Both the position numbers and the translations under genes were made by a program. The notes beneath the pieces are model-generated. The model saw nothing but the letters and a program-made list of their open reading frames with translations, had not been told where the DNA came from and made no database searches. From Vibrio fluvialis (GTDB lineage Bacteria > Pseudomonadota > Gammaproteobacteria > Enterobacterales > Vibrionaceae), in the NCBI RefSeq assembly GCF_900460245.1, contig NZ_UHIP01000001.1:1736001-1800000 (forward strand): a stretch of 64,000 nt of DNA. Direction: 5' to 3'. Shown in pieces: positions 9,041-17,728 of this stretch (its first letter is position 1; every line of letters begins with the position of its first letter).

Positions 9041-9910
9041 TTATTTTCCGGTCAGCGACTGAATCGCGCCGTAAAGGTCCGGACGACGGTCGCGGAACAA
9101 GCCCCAGCTATGACGCGCCTGAGCAGTTTGCTCAAGGTCGATGGTCGCATAGAGGATGGTCTCTTCATGGCGCTCCGCTTCCGCCAATTTCTTGCCGGTG
9201 TGGTCGGTGATAAATGACGAGCCGTAGAAGGTGGTTTCGATGCCATCATCGGTTTCAACGCCAGTGCGGTTAGACGCAATCACCGGCACCAAATTCGCCG
9301 CCGAGTGGCCTTGCATGGTGCGCTGCCAATGGTCGCGTGAATCCAACGTGGGATCTTGTGGCTCCGAGCCGATGGCAGTGGGGTAAAAAATGGCTTCCGC
9401 GCCCGCCAGTGCTAGGCTGCGCGCCAACTCGGGGAACCATTGATCCCAGCAGATGCCGACACCAAAACGACCAAAACGGGTATCCCACACTTTGAAGCCG
9501 GTATCGCCGGGGCTGAAGTAGAATTTTTCGCTGTAGCCCGGCCCATCAGGAATGTGCGATTTGCGGTAGTTGTCCAGCACCGTGCCGTCCGCATCCACCA
9601 TCACCAGTGAGTTGAAAAAGCTGTTGCCCGCTTTTTCAAAGTAAGACACCGGAATCACCACGTTGAACTCTTTCGCCAGCAGGCTCATCTCTTTAATCAG
9701 GCGGCACTGGTCAGTTTCCTCGGCCAGCGAGAAATATTTCGCTTCCTGCTTTTTGCAGAAATACGGCGCGGCAATCAGCTCCTGCAGGACTACCACATTC
9801 GCGCCATGTGACGCGGCTTCAGCCACCGCCAGACGGATTTTGTTCAGGTTCTCTTCCATATTCCAGGAGATCGCCAACTGAACGGAAGCAAACGTTACGT
9901 TTCTAGACAT
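9041..9910 (-). CDS. aguB: N-carbamoylputrescine amidase
   Basis: 289-residue nitrilase-superfamily enzyme that converts N-carbamoylputrescine to putrescine, CO2 and ammonia. The catalytic triad is visible: E44 (VLQELIAAPYFC), K117 (NYRKSHIPDGPGY) and C154 (VGICWDQWFPE). The segment YPTAIGSEPQDP and the C-terminal RRPDLYGAI are characteristic of AguB. It is located between puuB and aguA, with 14-28 base gaps, in the minus-strand operon. Confidence 0.95.
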   Translation of the reverse strand: MSRNVTFASVQLAISWNMEENLNKIRLAVAEAASHGANVVVLQELIAAPYFCKKQEAKYFSLAEETDQCRLIKEMSLLAKEFNVVIPVSYFEKAGNSFFNSLVMVDADGTVLDNYRKSHIPDGPGYSEKFYFSPGDTGFKVWDTRFGRFGVGICWDQWFPELARSLALAGAEAIFYPTAIGSEPQDPTLDSRDHWQRTMQGHSAANLVPVIASNRTGVETDDGIETTFYGSSFITDHTGKKLAEAERHEETILYATIDLEQTAQARHSWGLFRDRRPDLYGAIQSLTGK

Positions 9911-9938
9911 TGGATTTTTCCTTTTACCCGCAGGCTGG

Positions 9939-11216
9939 TTAGATAGCTAATTTATCGCGAAGGTTGTAGTAAGCAGCGCCGAGCGCAGTGAACGGCACCT
10001 GGAAGTGGCGTCCGCCCGGGAAGGCGTAATGTTTGAGCGATGCAAAGGCATCGAAACGCTCAGCGTGTCCGGTCAGTGCTTCTGCCAGCAATTTGCCCGC
10101 CAGATGCGTGCACGTCACGCCGTGGCCGCTGTAGCCTTGCAGGTAATAGATGTTATCGGCAAAGGCACCGAACTGCGGCATACGCGAGTAAGTCAGCAGG
10201 AAGTTACCCGTCCAGGCAAAGTCTATTTTCTTGCCTTTGAGCTGTGGAAACACGGTTTCCATCTTCGGACGAATCAGTTTTTCGATGTCGTTTGGATCGC
10301 GCGCGCCGTACACCACACCACCCCCAAACAGCATGCGGTTGTCGGCCGTGAGGCGGAAATAATCCAGCAGATAGTTACAATCTTCGACACAGTAACGCTG
10401 TGGCAGCAGCTCGCTTGCCAATTCATCACTCAGCACTTCGGTAGTCACAATCTGAGTGCCGCACGGAATCGCCTTGTTGCTGATATTGGGAGCTAAACCG
10501 CCAAGATACGCGTTGCCAGCCAACACCAGATATTTGGCTTTGACCGACCCGTTCGCCGTGTGTGCGATAGGGTTCGTCCCTTTTTCGATGCGCGTGACTG
10601 CCGACTGTTCAAAGATCTGGCCGCCGAGAGATAAAATCACTTCGGCTTCGCCCAGCGCCAGTTTCAGCGGATGAATGTGACCGCCACGCATGTCAAGCAA
10701 GCCGCCTTCGTAGGCATCGGTGCCGACCATAGTTTGCAGCTCTTGTTTGTCCAGCAGCGTCAGATCGTGGTTGCCGTAGCGTTCCCAGTGATGTTTGTGC
10801 GCGGCGAGCCCGGCTTGCTGCTTCTTGTTGACCGAGGTAAACAGGCCGCCCTGACGGTAATCACAATCGATGTTGTGGTCTTTGATCAGGCCGCGAATGA
10901 TGTCGCCGCCTTCAAAAATCATGCTACACAGTGATTGCGCTACATCCGGTGAGTAACGTTTTTCGATCACTTCCACGTCACGACTGTAGCTATTCACAAT
11001 TTGGCCGCCGTTGCGACCGGTGGCACCAAAGCCCACTTTGGCACTTTCCAGCACCACGACTTTGAAACCTTTCTGCGCCAGATGCAGCGCTGAAGAGAGG
11101 CCACTGAATCCAGCGCCAACAATACAGATATCGCACTCCATGTCGCCTTCAAGCACAGGGAAATCACGATGGTAATTCGCCGTTGCGGCGTAATATGAAC
11201 TGGTATGATTAATCAC
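9939..11216 (-). CDS. puuB: Gamma-glutamylputrescine oxidase (FAD-dependent)
   Basis: 425-residue DAO-type flavoprotein. It oxidises gamma-glutamylputrescine to gamma-glutamyl-aminobutyraldehyde with release of ammonia and H2O2. The N-terminal dinucleotide-binding motif CDICIVGAGFSGLSSAL places GxGxxG at 34-39. It is followed by the FAD-contact GATGRNGGQIVN, and the C-terminal YLQGYSGHGVTCTHLAGK is the usual FAD C-terminal motif of PuuB/OrdL proteins. It follows puuC by 12 bases and precedes aguB by 28. Confidence 0.93.
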   Translation of the reverse strand: MINHTSSYYAATANYHRDFPVLEGDMECDICIVGAGFSGLSSALHLAQKGFKVVVLESAKVGFGATGRNGGQIVNSYSRDVEVIEKRYSPDVAQSLCSMIFEGGDIIRGLIKDHNIDCDYRQGGLFTSVNKKQQAGLAAHKHHWERYGNHDLTLLDKQELQTMVGTDAYEGGLLDMRGGHIHPLKLALGEAEVILSLGGQIFEQSAVTRIEKGTNPIAHTANGSVKAKYLVLAGNAYLGGLAPNISNKAIPCGTQIVTTEVLSDELASELLPQRYCVEDCNYLLDYFRLTADNRMLFGGGVVYGARDPNDIEKLIRPKMETVFPQLKGKKIDFAWTGNFLLTYSRMPQFGAFADNIYYLQGYSGHGVTCTHLAGKLLAEALTGHAERFDAFASLKHYAFPGGRHFQVPFTALGAAYYNLRDKLAI

Positions 11217-11228
11217 AGCTAACTCCTT

Positions 11229-12719
11229 TTAGTACGAGCCCAGACGTAGCCAGGTCGTCTTCACTTCCGTAAATTTTTCCAATGCGTGCAGCGATTTGTC
11301 GCGTCCGTTGCCACTCTGTTTGAACCCACCGAAAGGCACAGTCATGTCGCCTTCGTTGTAGTTGTTGATCCACACCGAACCCGCTTCCAGTTTGCGCGCC
11401 ACGCGGTGAGCGCGGTCGAGATCGGAGGTCCACAATGCCGCGCCCAATCCGTATGGGGAGTCATTGGCAATCTGAATCGCTTCTTCTTCGGTCGAGAATG
11501 GGATCACACACAATACCGGGCCAAAAATCTCTTCCTGCGCCACGGTCATGTCGTTGGTGATGTTATCGAGAATGACCGGTGACACAAACGCGCCTTTGCA
11601 TTGCACACTGCCACCGCATAATTGGGTTGCGCCCTCTTCCACGCCCTGACGAATGTAGCTCAGCACCTTGTTCTTGTGCTCTTGGTCAATCAGCGCGCCC
11701 ATGCTGCTGCTTGGGTCGAGTGGATCTTTCGGAGTGAAGGCTTCGCTCGCGGCAATCACTTTACGCACAAACTCTTCTTTGATGCTCTCGTGCACCAGCA
11801 AGCGGGTCGCCGCGACACAGACTTCGCCTTGGTTGTAGAAGCAGCCGGCCGCCGTTTCTTGCGCTGCTTTATCTAAGTTTTTATAGTCAGCGAACACGAT
11901 GTTGGCGTTCTTGCCGCCCGCTTCCGCCCATACGCGCTTCATATTGGACTCGCCAGAGCAGATCATCAGTTGGCGAGCGACACGCGTGGAACCGGTGAAC
12001 GCAATACAATCGACGTCATGATGACGCGCCAGCGCATCGCCCACTTCGTGGCCAAAACCAGGCAGAACTTGAAAAACACCATTGGGCAGCCCGGCTTGTT
12101 GCGCCAGTTGACCAAGGAAGATAGCGGTGAGGGGCGATTTCTCTGACGGTTTGAGGATCACGCTGTTGCCTGCCGCCAATGCCGGACCAATTTTCCAGCA
12201 CGCGAGCCACAACGGGAAGTTCCAAGGAACGATGGCGGCCACTACGCCGACCGCCTGATGAGTAATGTAGGCGTGAACATTGTGTTCGGTGGTCGCGACC
12301 TCGCCGTAAATCTTGTCGATGGCCTCCGCATACCAACGGAGGCAGGACGCCGCGCCGGGAATGTCAGTCTGATAGCTGTGACTGATGGGTTTTCCTGTAT
12401 CTAAGGTCTCCAGCAGAGCCAGAGTCTCTTTCTCCTGTTCAATCAGATCCGCCAGTTTGAGCAGAACCTGTTTTCTCGCTGCCGGTGACTGACCGGTCCA
12501 TTCTCCGCTTCGGAAAGCGCCCTTTGCATACTCAACTGCGGCTATTGCATCCTGATCACTGCATCGCGCCACATAGGCGATGACTTCTTCAGTGGCGGGG
12601 TTGATGACTTCAAACGTCTCGCCGCTGAGTGAATCCTGATATTGACCATTGATGAAGGCTCGTCCTTCAATATTGTGTTGCTGCCGCAAATCCATCCATT
12701 GCTGTTGAGTTCTCATCAC
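11229..12719 (-). CDS. puuC: Gamma-glutamyl-gamma-aminobutyraldehyde dehydrogenase
   Basis: 496-residue ALDH, the expected length for PuuC, which oxidises the aldehyde made by PuuB to gamma-glutamyl-GABA. Visible residues: IVPWNFPLWLACWKIGPALAAGN, FTGSTRVARQ, the general base in WAEAGGKNANIVF (E266; PuuC-like EAGGK in place of the common ELGGK) and the catalytic Cys in NQGEVCVAATR (C301). It follows puuR by 22 bases in the operon. Confidence 0.93.
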   Translation of the reverse strand: MMRTQQQWMDLRQQHNIEGRAFINGQYQDSLSGETFEVINPATEEVIAYVARCSDQDAIAAVEYAKGAFRSGEWTGQSPAARKQVLLKLADLIEQEKETLALLETLDTGKPISHSYQTDIPGAASCLRWYAEAIDKIYGEVATTEHNVHAYITHQAVGVVAAIVPWNFPLWLACWKIGPALAAGNSVILKPSEKSPLTAIFLGQLAQQAGLPNGVFQVLPGFGHEVGDALARHHDVDCIAFTGSTRVARQLMICSGESNMKRVWAEAGGKNANIVFADYKNLDKAAQETAAGCFYNQGEVCVAATRLLVHESIKEEFVRKVIAASEAFTPKDPLDPSSSMGALIDQEHKNKVLSYIRQGVEEGATQLCGGSVQCKGAFVSPVILDNITNDMTVAQEEIFGPVLCVIPFSTEEEAIQIANDSPYGLGAALWTSDLDRAHRVARKLEAGSVWINNYNEGDMTVPFGGFKQSGNGRDKSLHALEKFTEVKTTWLRLGSY

Positions 12720-12741
12720 GCTTCCTTAACAAAGAAAACGT

Positions 12742-13296
12742 CTAGAAGCTTGGCGGCGTATGAGCACTAATTATCCGGCAAACTCTATCCGTTTTATTGG
12801 TAAATTTATGAGGCACGTTGGTATCGAAGAGGTAACACTCACCCTCGCGAATGACATAAGTTTTATCGCCCAGGGTCAGCTCGATTTCACCTTCGAGTAC
12901 CGTTCCGCTTTCCTCGCCTTCGTGTTTAATACTGATCACACCGGTATCGGTATGAGGTTGAAAACACTCAATCAAGAAGCCCATCCGGCGTTTATCACGA
13001 CCATCACACACCAATCGCATCGATACACGTTCGTTACCGATTTCAATCAGCTGATCCGGAGCAATCACCACCGGGCGCTCTTCAATTGTCTGGTCCTGAG
13101 TGAAGAACTCGGACAGAGACAGATTGAATACTTTCACAATCTTGTGCAGCGAACTGACAGAAGGACTCACTTTGTTATTCTCAATCGACGAGATAGCGCT
13201 GTGAGTTATATTGGCTTTCTCCGCCAGTTCACGTTGAGATAATTTGTGTTCCTTACGCAGTTGCGCAATTTTTTGACCAATTGAATCTGTTTCCAT
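12742..13296 (-). CDS. puuR: Putrescine-responsive repressor PuuR (HTH + cupin)
   Basis: 184 residues. The N-terminal XRE-type helix-turn-helix (about 7-62; LSQRELAEKANITHSAISSI) is followed by a cupin domain (about 110-180; ISIKHEGEESGTVLEGEIEL and CYLFDTNVPHKF), the PuuR architecture. In E. coli PuuR represses the puu genes and is released by putrescine. The start codon lies inside the 3' end of puuD: the two genes overlap by 44 bases in different frames, so their translation may be coupled. Two PuuR-like sites lie in the puuD-puuA promoter region. Confidence 0.92.
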   Translation of the reverse strand: METDSIGQKIAQLRKEHKLSQRELAEKANITHSAISSIENNKVSPSVSSLHKIVKVFNLSLSEFFTQDQTIEERPVVIAPDQLIEIGNERVSMRLVCDGRDKRRMGFLIECFQPHTDTGVISIKHEGEESGTVLEGEIELTLGDKTYVIREGECYLFDTNVPHKFTNKTDRVCRIISAHTPPSF

Positions 13297-14053
13297 TTAA
13301 AAGACTCCGACGTTCCGAAGCCGCTATGATAAACCGATCGAATAGAATTCTGGAAAAGATCCTTTTACGAGATTGCCATTCTGGGTGCCATTGCACACCA
13401 ATGAAGTACGGATGACCCTTGAGACTAAAGGCTTCAACCAACCCATCCGGCGCTTCGGCCTCTTTCGTCAGTCGCGGTGCAAGTTGGTTGACACCCTGGC
13501 CATGCAGAGAATTGACCTCAATGTCTTCCTGAGAACCGAGCCAGTGAGCAAAGCTGCCGTTGGACGATATTTTTACCGTATGCACGTAGGCATACTTCTC
13601 GTTGAAGTCCGGACTCTGGCTTTCACGGTGATCCATAAAGCCGTCGGTCTCGTGCACTTTCGGGTGCAGTGTTCCACCCAAAGCCACATTCATTTCCTGA
13701 AAACCGCGGCAGATACCCAGCAGCGGAATGTTCTGTTCGATGCAGTGATCAATCAGAGTAAAAGAGAGCGCATCGCGGGACTCGTCCGTTTTCGGTTCAT
13801 CGTGCGTAGCTGCATAACGATGTGGAGCGACGTTTGAGTGACTCCCGGTGAGCAACACGCCATCAAGCATGGTTAGCAATTGCTTGAGCTCTTGTGCATC
13901 GGCACCGGCTGGCAGCAACAATGGCGAGGCTCCGGCATCGCGAACCGCATTCAGATACAGCTCATTCACACTTTGTACGTCATAGCCTTCTACCTGCTTA
14001 CGACAACAAATCACGCCAATCACGGGCTTGGTCATTCCGTTCTCTTTACTCAT
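13253..14053 (-). CDS. puuD: Gamma-glutamyl-GABA hydrolase
   Basis: 266-residue class I glutamine-amidotransferase-like hydrolase that releases GABA from gamma-glutamyl-GABA. Catalytic residues: nucleophile in LLGICRGFQE (C115), and His/Glu in GVQWHPEW (H223, E225). The motif LLTGSHSNVAPHRY is typical of PuuD. It is the first gene of the minus-strand operon. A second in-frame ATG (MTKPVIG) six codons in is an alternative start. The C-terminal tail extends 44 bases into puuR and is somewhat longer than E. coli PuuD (254 residues). Confidence 0.93.
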   Translation of the reverse strand: MSKENGMTKPVIGVICCRKQVEGYDVQSVNELYLNAVRDAGASPLLLPAGADAQELKQLLTMLDGVLLTGSHSNVAPHRYAATHDEPKTDESRDALSFTLIDHCIEQNIPLLGICRGFQEMNVALGGTLHPKVHETDGFMDHRESQSPDFNEKYAYVHTVKISSNGSFAHWLGSQEDIEVNSLHGQGVNQLAPRLTKEAEAPDGLVEAFSLKGHPYFIGVQWHPEWQSRKRIFSRILFDRFIIAASERRSLLNGNRFNWSKNCATA

Positions 14054-14071
14054 CGCGACGTCCTACCCGCT

Positions 14072-14086
14072 TGTTCAATATATTTA
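14072..14086 (-). promoter_or_regulatory. PuuR-like operator, puuD side
   Basis: TGTTCAATATATTTA is, on the minus strand, a 13 of 15 match to the E. coli PuuR recognition sequence AAAATATAATGAACA. It lies 19 bases upstream of the puuD start, where bound PuuR would block the operon. The match was counted by eye against the published E. coli consensus as I recall it. Confidence 0.65.
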
Positions 14087-14208
14087 CCAACCTAAAACTC
14101 AAAAACCAAAAACACAACCCAAAATTAACAAAAAAGACACAAAACATGATCTTCGTTAAAAATTTCTACCAATTCGTCATTAATTATTGCCAAAAACACA
14201 AAGCTTGT

Positions 14209-14223
14209 TAAATATAAGTTACA
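14209..14223 (+). promoter_or_regulatory. PuuR-like operator, puuA side
   Basis: TAAATATAAGTTACA matches the E. coli PuuR sequence at 11 of 15 positions, including the contiguous AAATATAA core and the final ACA. It lies 26 bases before puuA. It is weaker than the puuD-side site, but its position in a divergent promoter region supports it. Confidence 0.45.
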
Positions 14224-14248
14224 TGTCAGCCATACGGAGTGTCTGAAA

Positions 14249-15595
14249 ATGGACGGATTCATACAAGAAGTTAAAAATTTTAAACAAGAATGGCCCGAGA
14301 TACGCTTCATCGATCTCATTTTTCCTGATATCAATGCGCGACCTCGCGGCAAACGCATCCCCATTGAAGCGCTCGATAAAGTGTACAAAGGGGTCTATCT
14401 GCCGCTGTCGACGCTGTCATTGAGTGTACACGGCAAGGTGGTAGAAGAAGCGGGACTGGGCGAAGCCATCGGCGAACCAGATCATATTTGTTATCCGATT
14501 CTGGGCACCTTAACCCCGACCTTTAACCCTGAAGTCGGCCAGATCATGCTCAACATGATGGACCGCAAAGGAGAAAAAGAGACACTGATGTCACCGCGCG
14601 TGGTTCTGGCGCAGATGATGGAACGCTTACACGCCAACAATCTTTTTCCAGTCACCGCGATTGAGCTTGAATTTTATCTGATCGACAAAAACCGCAACGA
14701 CAAAGGCGAAATCCAACCCCCCGTCAACCCGATTCATCAGGGACGCGAATTCAAATCGGATGTGTACAACATCGAAAACCTGGATGACTACGCCGACTTC
14801 CTCAGCGATCTCAACTTCGCCGCGCAAGCCCAGGGCCTCAATACGTCCGGCGCATTGTCTGAGTCCGCACCGGGCCAGTTCGAAATCAACTTCAACCATC
14901 AAGCCGATGTCATCAATGCCTGCGATCAGGTCATTTATGCCAAACGTCTGATCCGCCAGGTGGCGCTCAAACACGGGTTTGATGTGACCTTTATGGCGAA
15001 GCCATTCGCTGACGAAGCGGGTAACGGCATGCATATTCACCTGAGTGTATTAGACGAACACGGTCATAACCGCTTCTCAGACAGCCAAGGTGATTGCAGC
15101 CCATTTTTTTACAAAACTTTAACAGCAATGCTTGCCATGATGCCGGAATCTATGGCACTACTCTGCCCCAACGTGAACTCCTATCGACGCTTCTGTCCGA
15201 TGATGTACACCCCAACCCGTGCAGACTGGGCTGAAAACCACCGCGGTGTTGCCCTTCGTATCCCGATGAGTGACAGCAAAAACCGCCGCATCGAGCACCG
15301 AATTGCCGGCGCAGACGTGAACCCATATTTGCTGGCGGTCGTGGTACTGAGCGGCCTGCTCGCCAGCCAACAATTCGGGCCGGAGCAATGTCCTCCCGCT
15401 CTGGATGAACACGCAGCCTCATTGCCAACGCGCATGGCGGATGCACTCAGAACACTGAGCTCCAGTGAGCTGATTGGCATGTACTTGCCACAGGAATTTG
15501 TTTCGCTTTATACCGCATGTAAAGACAAAGAGCTGAGGGAGTTTGAACAAGCAGTAACGCCACTTGAAGTGGAATGGATGCTTCATTCAGCCTAA
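14249..15595 (+). CDS. puuA: Glutamate-putrescine ligase
   Basis: 448-residue glutamine-synthetase-family enzyme. It couples glutamate to putrescine with ATP, giving gamma-glutamylputrescine, the first committed step of the Puu route. GS-fold motifs: the catalytic-domain SAPGQFEINFNH and GNGMHIHLSVLDE stretches (metal-binding Glu/His), then PTRADWAENHRGVALRIP and NRRIEHRIAGADVNPYL. The start has GGAG eight bases upstream. It is transcribed divergently from puuD and is followed after 20 bases by an NhaC-family transporter gene, probably co-transcribed. Confidence 0.93.
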   Translation: MDGFIQEVKNFKQEWPEIRFIDLIFPDINARPRGKRIPIEALDKVYKGVYLPLSTLSLSVHGKVVEEAGLGEAIGEPDHICYPILGTLTPTFNPEVGQIMLNMMDRKGEKETLMSPRVVLAQMMERLHANNLFPVTAIELEFYLIDKNRNDKGEIQPPVNPIHQGREFKSDVYNIENLDDYADFLSDLNFAAQAQGLNTSGALSESAPGQFEINFNHQADVINACDQVIYAKRLIRQVALKHGFDVTFMAKPFADEAGNGMHIHLSVLDEHGHNRFSDSQGDCSPFFYKTLTAMLAMMPESMALLCPNVNSYRRFCPMMYTPTRADWAENHRGVALRIPMSDSKNRRIEHRIAGADVNPYLLAVVVLSGLLASQQFGPEQCPPALDEHAASLPTRMADALRTLSSSELIGMYLPQEFVSLYTACKDKELREFEQAVTPLEVEWMLHSA

Positions 15596-15615
15596 TTGAG
15601 AAAGGATCTCTATTT

Positions 15616-17077
15616 ATGACGACTAAAAACCCAGCAATAAAGATGCAACCCGCATTCGACTTTAAAAGTCTGATTGCGGTCCTTGGTATCGCGGTGCTCA
15701 TTGGCATTTTCGCCACCATCGGGACCAGCCACCAGCCAGATACGGAATACGGTTGGTACAGCATACTGCCAACAGTCTTCGTTCTTGCCTTCGCCCTGCT
15801 GACCCACCGTACGGTGGAAGCGCTGTTCAGCGGCGCGATTGTCGGCTTGATCATGCTTAACCCGACCGAAGTGGTTGGCGGCGTGGTCGACATGTCAATG
15901 TCGGTCATGATGGATGAAACCATCGCCTGGCTGATTCTGGTGTGTGGCCTGATGGGCGGTCTGATCACGATTCTTGAGAAAGGCGGCAGCATCCTCAGTT
16001 TCAGTGAAGCGCTGGTGACGAAAGTAAAAAGTAAGCGTCAGTCGATGCTGCTGACTTTCGTGCTGGGTATTTTGCGATTATCTCAACGCTATCGCGATTT
16101 CATCGTCAATGAAGCGCATCACCGACAGCTACCAGATCTCACGCGAAAAGTTGGCGTATTTGGTCGATTCAACGGCTGCGCCAGTGTGTATCCTGATCCC
16201 CATTTCAACCTGGGCGATTTTCTTCGGTTCACTGCTGGAAGCCAACAATGTGGCAGACGCAGGGAAAGGCATTCAGGCTTACATCGAAGCGATTCCTTAC
16301 ATGGCCTACGGTTGGGTGACGCTGCTGGTAGTATTCCTAGTTGCGATGGACAAAATTCCAGACCTCGGCCAGATGAAGATTGCCGAGCAGCGCGCGCAAG
16401 CCGGTCAGGTTCAGCCTGATGGTGGCGTGGATATTTCGATGGGCGAAGAAGTCACGGCGCATCCAAACTCAACCATGGGCGTGCTGAACTTCGCGCTGCC
16501 GATGGTGGTGTTGGTCGGCGCAAGCTGGTACTTCGATATCGACCTGCTGGCCGGTGTGTTTGTGGCGATTATTTTCACCATTTTCCTGTACGGCGTACAG
16601 CGCCTGATGCCAGTAAACTCTATGTTCGAAGCGATTTACGACGGTATCAAAATCATGATGCTGCCGCTGGCGACGGTGATTGGTGGTTTCATGCTCAAGA
16701 ACGTGAACGACCAACTGGGCCTGACTTCCTACGTAATTGAAGCGGTTACGCCTTGGCTGTCACCCGCTCTGTTCCCAGCGATCATCTTCCTGGTAATGAC
16801 CGGTCTGGTCTTTGCGACGGCGTCATCCTGGGGTCTGTTTGCAGTTGCGATGCCGATTGTATTCCCGCTGGGCGAGCAAATGGGCGTGCCAGTGTCGCTG
16901 ACTATCGGTGCTCTGCTCTCTGCATCAGCGGCAGGCAGCCACTCGTGTTTCTTCAGTGACTCCACGGTACTATCAGCGCAAGGTAGTGGCTGTACTTCAA
17001 TGCAACACGCCATCACGCAGTTCCCTTATGCTCTGATTGGTATCGTTGCTACAACGCTGTTCTTTCTGTTTATTTAG
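15616..17077 (+). pseudogene. NhaC-family Na+/H+ antiporter-like transporter, frameshifted
   Basis: Two adjacent frames together encode one polytopic membrane protein. The first, from 15616 (MTTKNPAIKM...), runs through TFVLGIL to about 16074. The second runs from about 16076 (DYLNAIAISSSMKRITDSYQ...) to the stop at 17075-17077. NhaC-family proteins normally have an uninterrupted segment of the form G-I/L-x-F-x-D-D-Y-x-N at this point. Here the F-x-D part is missing and one C remains between the frames, as expected for a deletion of about 11 bases. If translated as is, the product ends about 115 codons later without most of its membrane helices. The position after puuA, where E. coli uses the unrelated PuuP importer, suggests a polyamine or related transport role. 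A genuine inactivating deletion seems likelier than a base-calling error, because no homopolymer is involved. Confidence 0.75.
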
Positions 17078-17091
17078 AATTTGACCGATAA

Positions 17092-17118
17092 AAAAACGGG
17101 GCAATCAGCCCCGTTTTT
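17092..17118 (+). terminator. Terminator after the NhaC-family gene
   Basis: AAAAACGGGGC and GCCCCGTTTTT flank an AATCA loop and are followed by TCTTT. The symmetrical A/T arms could also serve the convergent gene that ends at 17121. Confidence 0.88.
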
Positions 17119-17120
17119 CT

Positions 17121-17498
17121 TTAAAAGGTAATAATAAATTCTTCCGGTGCACACACTTTTATTTGCGCTTCACCTCGGGTCTGAATCGCAGCGATCTGGT
17201 CTGCATCCAATGAATAGGGCATTACCAGTTTGAGCTCTTCAATCCCTTCCAGCTTGGCGAGCTTCACCAGCGTCACCAGATTGGATTCATCGCTTCTGCG
17301 GCTGGACAGTCGCTGCAGCGCCATGTCCCACAGCCTCTCTTCATGACTTTTGCCATCTTTCACTGTGTCATGCCACACCGTTCCGAAAACAGGGGCAAAT
17401 GAAACGAGCGCATCTGAAAAAGTCCATTTTTTTGTACAAGAGGTGCCTAAGAAGCTGGTGTAATCAAACACGACAGAGATTCGATCGGTTTTTTCCAT
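17121..17498 (-). CDS. Hypothetical protein, about 125 residues
   Basis: I do not recognise this family. From the ATG at 17498 (MEKTDRISVVFDYTSFLG...) it is a soluble, mixed alpha/beta protein without signal peptide or membrane helix. A GGGGGA ribosome site five bases upstream favours this start over the ATG five codons earlier. The ordered content (WTFSDALVSFAPVFGTVWHD; LVTLVKLAKLEGIEELKLVMPYSLD) looks like a real fold. It shares a bidirectional terminator with the transporter gene. Confidence 0.6.
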   Translation of the reverse strand: MEKTDRISVVFDYTSFLGTSCTKKWTFSDALVSFAPVFGTVWHDTVKDGKSHEERLWDMALQRLSSRRSDESNLVTLVKLAKLEGIEELKLVMPYSLDADQIAAIQTRGEAQIKVCAPEEFIITF

Positions 17499-17728
17499 GT
17501 TGTCCCCCGACATCAGTGGTCTCGTTTGAGATCAATATTATTCAGGATTTCTTATATAGCAATACGATATATAAAAACATTCTTTTATGCCCCACCTTCA
17601 AACCAATGGGCTATATAAAAATCAATCTGGTAACAAAAATTGATCAAAGACAACAAAATAGGTGTGTGGTTGATTAATATTTCGGGCTACAAACAATTTA
17701 TTCAACAATTATTCACGCCCGAACATCA

